From the NCBI RefSeq assembly GCF_010092985.1, contig NZ_CP048106.1, forward strand, positions 2,604,001 to 2,668,000: DNA of 64,000 bases, in the 5' to 3' direction. The notes below the pieces were generated by a model. That model saw only the letters and a list, made by a program, of their open reading frames with translations. It was not told the origin of the DNA and made no database searches. Source of the DNA: Pontibacter pudoricolor (GTDB lineage Bacteria; Bacteroidota; Bacteroidia; Cytophagales; Hymenobacteraceae). Below are positions 34,509 to 42,558 of the stretch, one piece after another. Positions within the stretch are counted from its first letter, which is position 1. Every line of letters begins with the position of its first letter. A program made the translations under genes and the position numbers.

Positions 34509-35963
34509 TTATTCCATGTCCAGTTTCATATCCGGCGTGTTCAGCTCGAAGCCGACACGTCTGTTTTTGGCTCTGGCGCTTTCTGTTCTGCGTTTAGACA
34601 GTCGCTCGTTAACTTTTACAAGTGGCTGTGTTTCGCCGTAACCGCGTGTTACAAGTCTGTCAGGGTTCTGCACACCACGCTCGATCAGGTAATCTTTAAC
34701 AGCCTGCGCTCTACGCTCAGACAGTGCCTGGTTGTACTCTGCAGAACCGATGTAGTCGGCGTGACCTTTGATCAGCAGTACATGGTCAGGATATTTCTCA
34801 AGTACTACTACAATGCTATCCAGCAGTTGTTTGTAACCTTCCTGTACACGTGCCTGGTCAAATTCGAAGCGAACTTTTTCTTCCAGCAGTTTCAGGGTAG
34901 CAGCATCCAGTTCTGGGCAGCCACCTTTATCAGCTGGGCCTGCAGAATTAGGGCAAACGTCCTCGTTATCCGGAACACCATCACCGTCAGAGTCAGTTGG
35001 GCAACCATCCGGGCCAGTTGTTACGCCAGCAGGAGTATCAGGGCACTTGTCATCTTTATCCGCTACACCATCGCCATCAGAATCAGGGCAACCTTGTGTG
35101 GCCGTAGTACCGGCTTCATCCGGGCACTGGTCATCTTTATCAGCTACACCGTCGCCGTCTTTATCAGGGCAACCTTGCAGGTTAGCAACACCAGCTTCTG
35201 TAGGGCACTGATCCTGGTAGTCAGCTACGCCGTCACCATCCGTATCGATAGGACAACCATCTTTATCTACCTGTACGCCTGTTGGAGTGTCAGGGCATTT
35301 ATCGCGTCTGTCGCCAACACCGTCCATATCCGTATCAACAGCCTTGCCTAAGTTAAAACCAAGTCCAAAGTTGTGCATCAGGAAACGATCGTTATCGCCA
35401 CCTTCCAGGCCATCAAACTTGTCATTACCGGTCAGCATGTAGCCAGTTTGCACGAAAGCGCTTACGCCATCAGAGAAACGGATACGGATACCGGCACCAC
35501 CCAGGAGGGCAGTTGTTACAAAGTCATCATCGAAGGTAACTCCATCGTTCGTTGCATCTGCTTTTGCAAACGCTCCACCACCGGCTACGGTCAGGTAAGG
35601 TCCGATCAAAGCGTCTTCTTTCAGAATAGTACCATACATTTTCAGGCGAATGCCCAGCATAGCAGTACCAATAGAAGTGTCAAAACTATTTAGGCCCTTG
35701 CTTGCTTCAGCGCCGCCATACGTGAGGTGTAAGCCAGCATCAAAAGATGGGCTCAAATAACGGTTAAGCGAGAGTCCCCCGCCCCACTCCATGTCTTTTT
35801 CAAAAAACTGGTTGCCAAACTCCCCTTTGTATTGAAGCGCGCTACCATATATCTGGAGATTTGTCCGTCTATCAGCATTTTGTGCAAACAAGGCTGTATT
35901 TGCAGATAGCAGGAATACAAGCACAAAAGCTATTGCACTAAATTTTGTTAATTGTGTTCGCAT
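34509..35963 (-). CDS. OmpA-family protein with thrombospondin type-3 repeats
   Basis: This 484-residue outer-membrane protein anchors the envelope to peptidoglycan. I chose ATG 35963 (MRTQLTKFSAIAFVLVFLLSANTALFAQ), which gives a clean signal peptide. An ORF start 147 nt further upstream adds a non-signal-like tail. An N-terminal beta-barrel-like region (about residues 30-215) precedes five Asp-rich calcium-binding type-3 repeats (about 220-365; DTDGDGVADYQDQCP is one unit). The OmpA domain follows (about 375-475; GHADYIGSAEYNQALSERRAQAVKDYL). It is monocistronic. No CTATAG falls inside it apart from the flanks. Confidence 0.93.
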   Translation of the reverse strand: MRTQLTKFSAIAFVLVFLLSANTALFAQNADRRTNLQIYGSALQYKGEFGNQFFEKDMEWGGGLSLNRYLSPSFDAGLHLTYGGAEASKGLNSFDTSIGTAMLGIRLKMYGTILKEDALIGPYLTVAGGGAFAKADATNDGVTFDDDFVTTALLGGAGIRIRFSDGVSAFVQTGYMLTGNDKFDGLEGGDNDRFLMHNFGLGFNLGKAVDTDMDGVGDRRDKCPDTPTGVQVDKDGCPIDTDGDGVADYQDQCPTEAGVANLQGCPDKDGDGVADKDDQCPDEAGTTATQGCPDSDGDGVADKDDKCPDTPAGVTTGPDGCPTDSDGDGVPDNEDVCPNSAGPADKGGCPELDAATLKLLEEKVRFEFDQARVQEGYKQLLDSIVVVLEKYPDHVLLIKGHADYIGSAEYNQALSERRAQAVKDYLIERGVQNPDRLVTRGYGETQPLVKVNERLSKRRTESARAKNRRVGFELNTPDMKLDME

Positions 35964-36274
35964 AATTTTATTGTGTATATGTTGATATGTCAATACGTAC
36001 ATATTTAAAGCAGGTTTATTTGTACGCCAATAATTAATTGCACAGCAGAAATAAAGATTTATTCTTCCGGGGAGGTTTTTGATGTGTTGTAGAGTTTTAC
36101 TCATAAGCAAAGGTTAATAGTGAAACTATAGTTTTAGCACTAAGCAGTATTGCACTGTTCTGTTGTTCTCCTTTGGCTTTGTATTATTCCTATTCTTCAA
36201 ACTGATACTACACTACAAGGTTTTGTATTTGCATATTTATTTAAGGTATACGTGTTTTTGAGTGGTAAAAGACA

Positions 36275-36318
36275 ATAAAAAAGACTGCCAGTTTTACACC
36301 GGCAGTCTTTAAAAAGGA
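36275..36318 (-). terminator. Intrinsic terminator of the M24 aminopeptidase gene
   Basis: A 10-bp stem (36280-36289 with 36301-36310) has an 11-nt loop. On the minus strand it is followed by a T-rich tract. The 374-bp gap to ompA also holds an upstream A/T-rich segment with no gene. Confidence 0.82.
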
Positions 36319-36337
36319 GCTATATTTTTATGGTTAA

Positions 36338-37627
36338 CTAGCGTTTCATCAGGCGTTCAATATCATCTGCTTCTAACGGAATATCCTTCATCAGGTCAAC
36401 AGGGCCGTTTTTAGTTACCAGGATGTCATTCTCTAAACGCACGCCAATGCCTTCATCCCAGATATAAATACCCGGCTCGCAGGTAAACACCATGCCTTCT
36501 TCAAACGGACGATATTTGTTGCCTACATCGTGCACATCCAACCCCAAGAAGTGAGAAGTGCCATGCATAAAGTACTTCTTATAAAGCGGCGCGGCAGGGT
36601 CCTGGTTACGCACATCCTGCTCGTTCAACAGGTCCAGGCGAATCAGCTCGTTCTCCATAACCGTACCCACAAAAGCATGATACTGATCGAGTGTGTTGCC
36701 CGGTATCAGCATTGCTGTTGCAGCTTTCATAACGCGCAGTACAGCTTCATATACATCGCGCTGGCGAGGTGTAAATGTACCGTTAACTGGTATAGTACGG
36801 CTAAGGTCTGATGCATAGTTGGCATACTCGGCACCAAAATCCATCAACAGCATATCGCCGTCTTTACACTCCTGGTTGTTATCTACATAGTGCAGAATAC
36901 AGGCATTGGCACCCGACGCTATGATTGAACCATAAGCCGGCCCGCGCGAACGGTTGCGTAAAAACTCGTGGTATAGTTCTGCTTCGATCTCGTACTCCAT
37001 TACGCCCGGCTTTATAAAGTTCAGCAGCCTTCTGAAACCAAGTTCGGTAATGTTACAAGCCTTGCGGATAAGGGCGATTTCGTGATCTGATTTAATGGCA
37101 CGCAGGTAATGCATAATCGGGGTGCTACGCTCGTACTTGTGTAACGGGTAGCGCTCCTTCATCCATTTTGTGAAGCGGGCATCGCGGGTCTCCACTTCTA
37201 CTACGGCACGCAGGTGCTCGTTGCTGTTTAGGTACACGTGCTCGGCTTCGGCCATCAGCGTGTTCAGCACTGACTTAAATTCGTGCGTCCAGAGTATAGT
37301 TCTGATGCCCGATACTTCCTGTGCCTGCTGTTTGGTTAATTTGTAGCCTTCCCAGGTCAGGATGTGGTCGTTGGTTTCGCGCACAAACAGCACTTCTTTC
37401 ATGCGTGGGTCCTTCGCATCCGGAAAAAGGATAAGAACTGTTTCTTCCTGATCTGCGCCCGACAGATAGAAAAGGTCGTTGTTCTGACGGAACGCCATAG
37501 AACCATCCGCATTGGTTGGCATTACATCATTAGAATTGAAGATGGCGATAGAAGAAGGTTTCAGCTGTTTTACGAAGTTGTGGCGATTGTGCACAAACAA
37601 CTCGTTGCTAATAGGCAGGTATCTCAT
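36338..37627 (-). CDS. Xaa-Pro aminopeptidase (M24B)
   Basis: This 429-residue metallopeptidase removes N-terminal residues before proline. An N-terminal creatinase-like domain (residues 1-165) is followed by the pita-bread catalytic domain. Metal ligands are in MLLMDFGAEYANYASDLSRTIPVNG (two Asp), HGTSHFLGLDVHDVGN (His), FTCEPGIYI and GVRLENDILV (Glu). All are present and the length is usual for PepP. It is probably cytoplasmic. It is co-directional with GT9 (37862) 235 bp upstream, which is too far to be a tight operon. Confidence 0.95.
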   Translation of the reverse strand: MRYLPISNELFVHNRHNFVKQLKPSSIAIFNSNDVMPTNADGSMAFRQNNDLFYLSGADQEETVLILFPDAKDPRMKEVLFVRETNDHILTWEGYKLTKQQAQEVSGIRTILWTHEFKSVLNTLMAEAEHVYLNSNEHLRAVVEVETRDARFTKWMKERYPLHKYERSTPIMHYLRAIKSDHEIALIRKACNITELGFRRLLNFIKPGVMEYEIEAELYHEFLRNRSRGPAYGSIIASGANACILHYVDNNQECKDGDMLLMDFGAEYANYASDLSRTIPVNGTFTPRQRDVYEAVLRVMKAATAMLIPGNTLDQYHAFVGTVMENELIRLDLLNEQDVRNQDPAAPLYKKYFMHGTSHFLGLDVHDVGNKYRPFEEGMVFTCEPGIYIWDEGIGVRLENDILVTKNGPVDLMKDIPLEADDIERLMKR

Positions 37628-37861
37628 GGTTCAGATTATCTGGTTATGTAATTGCACAGGATCGAATATCCTGCAATCTGGATGTACGAAGTTAAAACTT
37701 ATCTCTAAAAGATGAAGAGATAGACTATATTTTATACTTGCAACTATAAATCAACAACTATAACGGTGTTCTGTCCCGGTAAAGTATGCATGGCGCTCTA
37801 TGGCCAACTATAGCTTTCGTATTGCTCTCAAAACTTTGAAACTCATTAACCTGCAAACCAA

Positions 37862-38887
37862 CTATAGTTCCTGCTTTGCTTCGGCCAGTTCTAAAACATG
37901 TAATAGTTGCTCGTTGCGGATATCGTGCGCACATTTAAAGTGGCCTTCAGGGCAGGTTTTGTGACCGTGCAAACCGCAGGGGCGGCAGTAAAGTGGTTCT
38001 TCCTTCTCCACAATCTTCGCAAAGTCAGCCAGCGGACCATAGCCAAAGCGTGGCACCGTAGAACAATACACCGCACAGGTCGGCGCATTAACTGAAGTGG
38101 CCAGGTGCATCGGCCCGGAATCGTTTACGTAGTTCAGCATTGCATCGCGCATGAGTGCAGCCGACTGTAATAAATTCAGTTGCCCGCACAGGTTTTCTGC
38201 ATTCGGATGAACAGATTTTTGCAGTATTTCCTCTGCGTGAATTTTATCGGCAGGTGAGCCCAGCAGGTATACTTTATAGTTTGCAGGCAGACTGTTCAGC
38301 AGGTCTATCCACTTCTCTGCAGGGTATTGCTTTGTAAACCAAACCGATGTGGGAGCTATAGTTATAAAAGGGGCGGTTTTGAGCGGCTGTACTTTTTCGT
38401 AGTCCTGGGCAGTTGGGTATAGTTTAGGCTTGGCGGCTGGCCCTTGTGTAATGCTACTGATCAGTAACTGGTTTCGCTCTACTTCGTGGCTGCCGTTCTC
38501 CATATTATGGGTATAGCGGCGCGTGAAGAAACGAGAGAATGGATTTTTATCGAAACCAAAGGTTTGCTTTGCATCAGAAAAAGCGGTCAGTATGCCGGTA
38601 GCGCCGTAGCGTTGCACATTTATTACCGCATCATATTTTTCTGACCGGATCTGCCGTAACAGATTCCAGAGACTTTTGTACTTGCCTTCCAGTTTGTTCC
38701 AGATCAATACCTGGTGCAGCTGTGGGTGGCCTTTCAGCAATCCTTCGTTACCTTTTCTTAATAAGAAATCAAGTTGGGCATTGGGGTAAGCGGCATGTAG
38801 TTTTTCTATGAGCGCGGTTGCAAGCACTACGTCGCCCAGAAAAGCGGTTTGTATAATAAGTACTTTCTTGATCTCAGATTGCTGCAT
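37862..38887 (-). CDS. Glycosyltransferase family 9 (heptosyltransferase-like), second copy
   Basis: This 341-residue GT9 enzyme acts in LPS core assembly. The N-terminus VLIIQTAFLGDVVLATALIEKLHAAYP gives the family loop with Asp. The C-terminal domain carries FITIAPTSVWFTKQYPAEKW, VYLLGSPADKIHAEE, YVNDSGPMHLATSVNAP and the cysteine-rich end YCRPCGLHGHKTCPEGHFKCAHDI. The same Cys-rich end is in the GT9 at 25054-26040. ATG 38887 is the first ATG with family support; the gene has no close neighbour in its own strand. Confidence 0.88.
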   Translation of the reverse strand: MQQSEIKKVLIIQTAFLGDVVLATALIEKLHAAYPNAQLDFLLRKGNEGLLKGHPQLHQVLIWNKLEGKYKSLWNLLRQIRSEKYDAVINVQRYGATGILTAFSDAKQTFGFDKNPFSRFFTRRYTHNMENGSHEVERNQLLISSITQGPAAKPKLYPTAQDYEKVQPLKTAPFITIAPTSVWFTKQYPAEKWIDLLNSLPANYKVYLLGSPADKIHAEEILQKSVHPNAENLCGQLNLLQSAALMRDAMLNYVNDSGPMHLATSVNAPTCAVYCSTVPRFGYGPLADFAKIVEKEEPLYCRPCGLHGHKTCPEGHFKCAHDIRNEQLLHVLELAEAKQEL

Positions 38888-39144
38888 CCGGCAAAATTAC
38901 GGTTTAAACCCAAGAGTTGAAAATGGCAAAAAACTGGCTTAAACCATGTTGAACTATAACTCCGGTTTCCGTTTACTAAATTTGTAAAAAATGAAGCATA
39001 GCTATACTTAATATTTTGTAAAATGCATCGTTGAGAGTCTTACATCCGGGGCGCTTTTGCGGTGGCATTGGTTGCTCTGGCAATGAGAATTAATTAAAAA
39101 AGAAGGATGTGCGGGGAGTTAATTTCTCTTGCCAACATAATCAC

Positions 39145-39894
39145 ATGAAAAAATCTTTACTATTCTTAAGTTTCGGGATTGCAGTTCTATTATCAGGTTG
39201 CGTATCTACGTACATGCCCAATGTGCCCAATGTGCCCATGTTTACCGAAAAAGGTGAGCTAAGCGCCGGCGGCCACATCACGCCCAAAGGCAACATCACG
39301 TTTAATACCGCCTATGCTGTGTCAGATCATTTTGCGGTCGTACTCAACGGCTCAATGCTCAACAGCGAGCGCCGCAAGCGGGATTTGCGGCATAATTTAT
39401 TAGAGGCTGGCGGTGGCTACTTTACAACTTTTGGCCCGGATGGCAGACGGATACTGGAAGTTTATGCCGGCTATGGCGGTGGCTCCAGCGACCGTACCGA
39501 TAAGGATGAGCACGACGAAACCGGTGCCATGACCTATACCCGCCACGAAGCCAACTTCAGCAAATATTTTGTACAGGTAAACTTTACCTCTAAAAAGAAG
39601 AAGTCGCTGCGCCTGTTCAGCCATGAATTCCCGCTGAACTATGGCACTGCCCTGCGCGCCAGCTACGTTAACATGCACGATTACAAGCTTAACAACGAGC
39701 CAGCAACCGAAGAAGATAATATTTTCCTGGAGCCTATTTTCTACACCCGCCTCACGCTTAACCCATCGGTACAGTTGCAGTACACTACTGGCACTACCTT
39801 CGGCCTTAAAAACCGGGAAACACTTACCGCGGCTTATTCTGTATTTTCAGTAGGGTTTGTGATTAATGTGGGAGGCAGGAATTTAGATAGGTAG
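39145..39894 (+). CDS. Secreted lipoprotein, beta-barrel-like (250 aa)
   Basis: I chose ATG 39145 because it yields a canonical lipoprotein signal (MKKSLLFLSFGIAVLLSGC, C19). An upstream GTG at 39109 would add 12 unlikely residues. After the lipobox a short tandem PNVPNVPM repeat is encoded by repeated CCCAATGTG. The rest alternates beta strands (for example TFNTAYAVSDHFAVVLNGSML and EVYAGYGGGSSDR), resembling a porin-like or membrane-associated barrel. I do not recognise a family. Confidence 0.65.
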   Translation: MKKSLLFLSFGIAVLLSGCVSTYMPNVPNVPMFTEKGELSAGGHITPKGNITFNTAYAVSDHFAVVLNGSMLNSERRKRDLRHNLLEAGGGYFTTFGPDGRRILEVYAGYGGGSSDRTDKDEHDETGAMTYTRHEANFSKYFVQVNFTSKKKKSLRLFSHEFPLNYGTALRASYVNMHDYKLNNEPATEEDNIFLEPIFYTRLTLNPSVQLQYTTGTTFGLKNRETLTAAYSVFSVGFVINVGGRNLDR

Positions 39895-40373
39895 AGTTAT
39901 AAGATTAAGTCCGTCACTCTCTTGAGGGGAATTTCAGTTGTTGCTATAGTTAAGGTTGTAGTTCTATAGTTGGCGTAATCTCCTGAAGCCCTCAGCGCTA
40001 CGCTCGCTACCTGCGGAATTGCTTCCCGGTAGTCTGAGGCGGGGAGGTTTTGGCTTTTGCTATAGTTTGGGCTATCGTTTTACCCCTTCCCAGCCTTCCC
40101 CTTTTATCGAGGGCCCCTACCCCCAAAACAGGGGAAGGAGCTTTACAGCCTTTGCTATAGTTGAGGTTATCGTTTTATCGCTGCTGTTTTAACCCACCCC
40201 TGCCCCTCCCGGGAGGGGAATTTCGGCTATAGTTAGAGCTTAGCTATAGTTCTATAGTTTCCGTTTGTCATCCCCCTGCCCCCTTCAAAGGGGGACTTTT
40301 CTGCTACGGCTTATCCATCTGTCATTTCGACGTTAGGAGAAATCTGAGTTTTCTATAGTTACAGCCTAAGATA

Positions 40374-40391
40374 GGACAGGTTTACCTGTCC
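40374..40391. repeat. 18-nt palindrome variant, copy D
   Basis: GGACAGGTTTACCTGTCC keeps the GGACAGGT/ACCTGTCC arms of the 20-nt palindromes but replaces the centre with TT. Copy E (48738-48755) is identical. Confidence 0.92.
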
Positions 40392-40456
40392 CTACGGAAC
40401 TACAACCACGATAAAGCGATGCAACTATAGCCGCTCTGATCAACTATAGTTTTACT

Positions 40457-40594
40457 ATCGAACGGATCGCAGTCTTTGGGTTGAGCGCCTTTGCTTTGTT
40501 GCGGTGCCGTCAGGCAACCCGAGGCACGAGGGTAGCAAGAAAGCAGCAGCGCGATGCCCGAAGACGGGGCCTCCCGGCCGTGAGGGCACCAAAG
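40457..40594 (+). repeat. 138-bp structured core, copy D (reference for the folding)
   Basis: Nested pairings can be read directly. The outer stem is 40472-40481 with 40556-40565 (10 bp, two G-U). Then 40485-40488 pairs with 40549-40552 (GCGC/GCGC), 40493-40502 with 40535-40544 (10 bp, one mismatch), and 40504-40508 with 40523-40527 (GTGCC/GGCAC). The apical loop is 40509-40522, and a trailing GGCC-TCCC-GGCC hairpin follows. G-U pairs work only if this strand is the RNA. Whether it is transcribed is unknown. Confidence 0.9.
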
Positions 40595-40910
40595 CTGGAA
40601 ATGAAACGATAGGCAAGTAGAGCTCCCAGGATTAAAAGTAGCTATAGAAGAAAAGGCTAGGTTCAGGTAGTAGTGTTTCAAACTATAGAATTCAGATTTC
40701 TCACTTTGTTCGAAATGACAAAAGAGAAAGAACTATAGGACATATAAGCTACTTCACAACTACACTGGCTCTTCTCGACTCGCGTCTCAAGAATGTTCGA
40801 AATGACAAAAGGGAAACTATAAAACAGATAAGTAAACTATAGCCCAAATGTTAGCAGAAACTGCACACTACCAAGTCTAAATCAAATCAATAAACCAACA
40901 ATACATTACA

Positions 40911-41318
40911 TTACACTGGAATCTCCCCTAACCAGTCGGCAGCTTCTTTATAGGTTATAAATTGCCTTACTTGTATGTTACCGATGTAAATTGGTTCGGC
41001 GCGTTTTACGAACTGTTCAAACTTGGCATGGCTTCCGGTATCTTCACCGGCTATGCGGGCCAGCTTTAACAGGTTTGTACCTGCTATAGTTGGAATCAAC
41101 TCCTGAAGGGTCCATCGCTCATCCTCCTGCGAGATATCACCCAGTTTAGACGAATCTGCAATCCAGTTTTGTATGTCTTTTTCGCGCAGCTGCTCGATCA
41201 ATAAATTATTGCCTTCTCTGTATTCTTCGCTAGTTACAGGGCGCAGCCAGTCGCTGTACATCAGGTGTATAGTTTCATCTACCCAAAGCAGAAGATAGTT
41301 ATTTTCGAATTCGAACAT
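40911..41318 (-). CDS. Hypothetical protein (135 aa), STAS/SpoIIAA-like
   Basis: This 135-residue soluble acidic protein reads as alternating strands and helices (YLLLWVDETIHLMYSDWLRPVTSEEYREG and IQNWIADSSKLGDISQEDERWTLQEL), reminiscent of the STAS/SEC14-like proteins seen in Bacteroidetes. It has no signal peptide. It is convergent with the lipoprotein gene across composite repeat D. The next gene on this strand is at 41441. Function unknown. Confidence 0.65.
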   Translation of the reverse strand: MFEFENNYLLLWVDETIHLMYSDWLRPVTSEEYREGNNLLIEQLREKDIQNWIADSSKLGDISQEDERWTLQELIPTIAGTNLLKLARIAGEDTGSHAKFEQFVKRAEPIYIGNIQVRQFITYKEAADWLGEIPV

Positions 41319-41440
41319 GCTACCGCCAGTTATTGAAAGCCTAATGTAATAATATTCCTATCACTCTAAAGCCTTTTATGAATTATGCAGAGCAGCATGT
41401 AAGGTAAGTTGCCTGGCCAGGTAAAAGCAACTTATAAGAT

Positions 41441-41779
41441 CTAAGCCACTGCCAGGTGATCCTTGAGCGGCTTGTTTTCGCGGCAGTTCAGCAGCATATC
41501 CATAACAGCCGGATTTATACCGTATTTACGGTGGTCTGATTCCAACTCGCACCAGGTTGTGAAAATGCGCCACATTGGCTCTTTACCGAAACCACTGCTT
41601 TCGGCAGGAGTAATACTGCGCTGGAAAAAAGCATGCAACTGCACATCTTCTTCAGGAACCGGAATATAAATAGTATCTGAAGCGCAATTAAGCACTGCTA
41701 TTACTTCGGCAGACTTGCCGTTTAGTGAGGGCAGGTAAAAATAACAAACCTGCGGAAGCTGGTAAGGGTGATGTAGCAT
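41441..41779 (-). CDS. Hypothetical protein (112 aa)
   Basis: I do not recognise a family. This 112-residue soluble protein contains ICYFYLP-like strands (PQVCYFYLPSLNGKSAEVIAVLNCASDTIYIPV, about residues 9-41) and PMWRIFTTWCELESDHRKYGINPAVMDMLL near the C-terminus. There is no signal peptide. It lies 122 bp from the 40911 gene on the same strand, so co-transcription is plausible. The 302-bp gap to the bacilliredoxin gene is A/T-rich and holds only the bacilliredoxin promoter candidate. Confidence 0.6.
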   Translation of the reverse strand: MLHHPYQLPQVCYFYLPSLNGKSAEVIAVLNCASDTIYIPVPEEDVQLHAFFQRSITPAESSGFGKEPMWRIFTTWCELESDHRKYGINPAVMDMLLNCRENKPLKDHLAVA

Positions 41780-42040
41780 AAATCTGGTTGTATAATTAGC
41801 GCCCTAAATCCTTCTCCTGCCATAGCCAAAAATTTTATGGTTTAATCCAAAAAACTACCGGCCAACCCAAAGACGTTTATCACATACAACCATATACTTA
41901 CGACTATAAAAAGAGTTTTACACTACTTATATATTCAGAAAACAATGCAATTTTTTATAGTTCGCACAATACAATATTTTAAAATCTTGCCAGATATAAA
42001 CTGGTGATATAGATCATCTTCGCATCTGCTAATTATTTTG

Positions 42041-42048
42041 TAAATTTG
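42041..42048 (+). promoter_or_regulatory. Candidate -7 box of the bacilliredoxin gene
   Basis: TAAATTTG fits TAnnTTTG and lies 33 nt before the start codon. The -33 element is unclear. Confidence 0.55.
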
Positions 42049-42081
42049 CAGTAGTAGTTTTAATCTTAATTAAGAACGATT

Positions 42082-42504
42082 ATGGGAATGTATCCTGAAT
42101 ATATGGTTGCACCTATCCGTGAGGATCTAACCTCAGCTGGATTTGAACAACTAATGACTCCTGAAGAAGTAGAGCAGGCGCTTTCTGCTAAAGAAGGAAC
42201 TGTATTAGTGGCTATAAACTCTGTTTGTGGTTGCGCGGCATCTAAGGCGCGTCCTGCCCTTAAAATGGCTGTAGCATCTGCTGACCAGAAGCCAGATAAA
42301 ATGATCACAGTATTTGCAGGCATGGAAGCTGATGCAGTTGCGAAAGCACGTGAGTATATGCTGCCTTACCCTCCGTCATCACCATCTATAGCGCTGTTTA
42401 AAAATGGCGAGCTGGTACACATGATCGAGCGTTACCACATTGAAGGCAATGAACTTAACCGCATTGTAGATAACCTGAAAGGTGCTTTTGAGGCGTACTG
42501 CTAA
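42082..42504 (+). CDS. Bacilliredoxin (BrxA/BrxB family)
   Basis: This 140-residue YphP/YqiW-family protein removes bacillithiol from mixed disulfides. The CGC motif (C49-G-C51 in NSVCGCAASKARPAL) is present. The family stretch MYPEYMVAPIREDLTSAGFEQL starts the protein, followed by FAGMEADAVAKAREY. It implies a bacillithiol-type thiol system in this organism, an inference from the family. It has its own -7 candidate and shares a bidirectional terminator with purD. Confidence 0.95.
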   Translation: MGMYPEYMVAPIREDLTSAGFEQLMTPEEVEQALSAKEGTVLVAINSVCGCAASKARPALKMAVASADQKPDKMITVFAGMEADAVAKAREYMLPYPPSSPSIALFKNGELVHMIERYHIEGNELNRIVDNLKGAFEAYC

Positions 42505-42519
42505 CTATAAGCTTATTCA

Positions 42520-42558
42520 AAACAGAAAGGCCGGTTGCATAAACCGGCCTTTCTGTTT
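42520..42558 (+). terminator. Bidirectional terminator between the bacilliredoxin gene and purD
   Basis: A perfect 17-bp stem (42520-42536 with 42542-42558) closes a 5-nt loop between the convergent stops. It overlaps the first bases after the purD stop. Confidence 0.9.

Larger units (their letters stand above)
39987..40860 (+). repeat. Composite modular intergenic repeat, copy D
   Basis: The 1,016-bp gap before the 40911 gene has no credible gene. The order is: 70-bp module (39987-40055), CCTTCCC...GGGGAAGG with the TTATCGAGGGCCCC insert (about 40079-40146), CCCCTCCCGGGAGGGG (40203-40218), TCATCCCCCTGCCCCC...GGGGG (about 40268-40297), TCATTTCGACGTTAGGAGAA (40321-40340), palindrome variant (40374-40391), core (40457-40594), TAGAGCTCCCAGGATTAAAA (40618-40637), AGATTTCTC...CGAAATGAC (about 40694-40718), and TCTCGACTCGCGTCTCAAGA (40773-40792). 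Confidence 0.9.

Noticed and set aside
34485-35351. 288-aa plus-strand ORF opposite ompA
   Set aside because: It is the antisense reading of the Asp-rich repeats, giving an Arg/Val/Ala-rich repetitive product.
35964-36110. Longer N-terminus of the OmpA protein
   Set aside because: It would place 49 residues before a perfect signal peptide.
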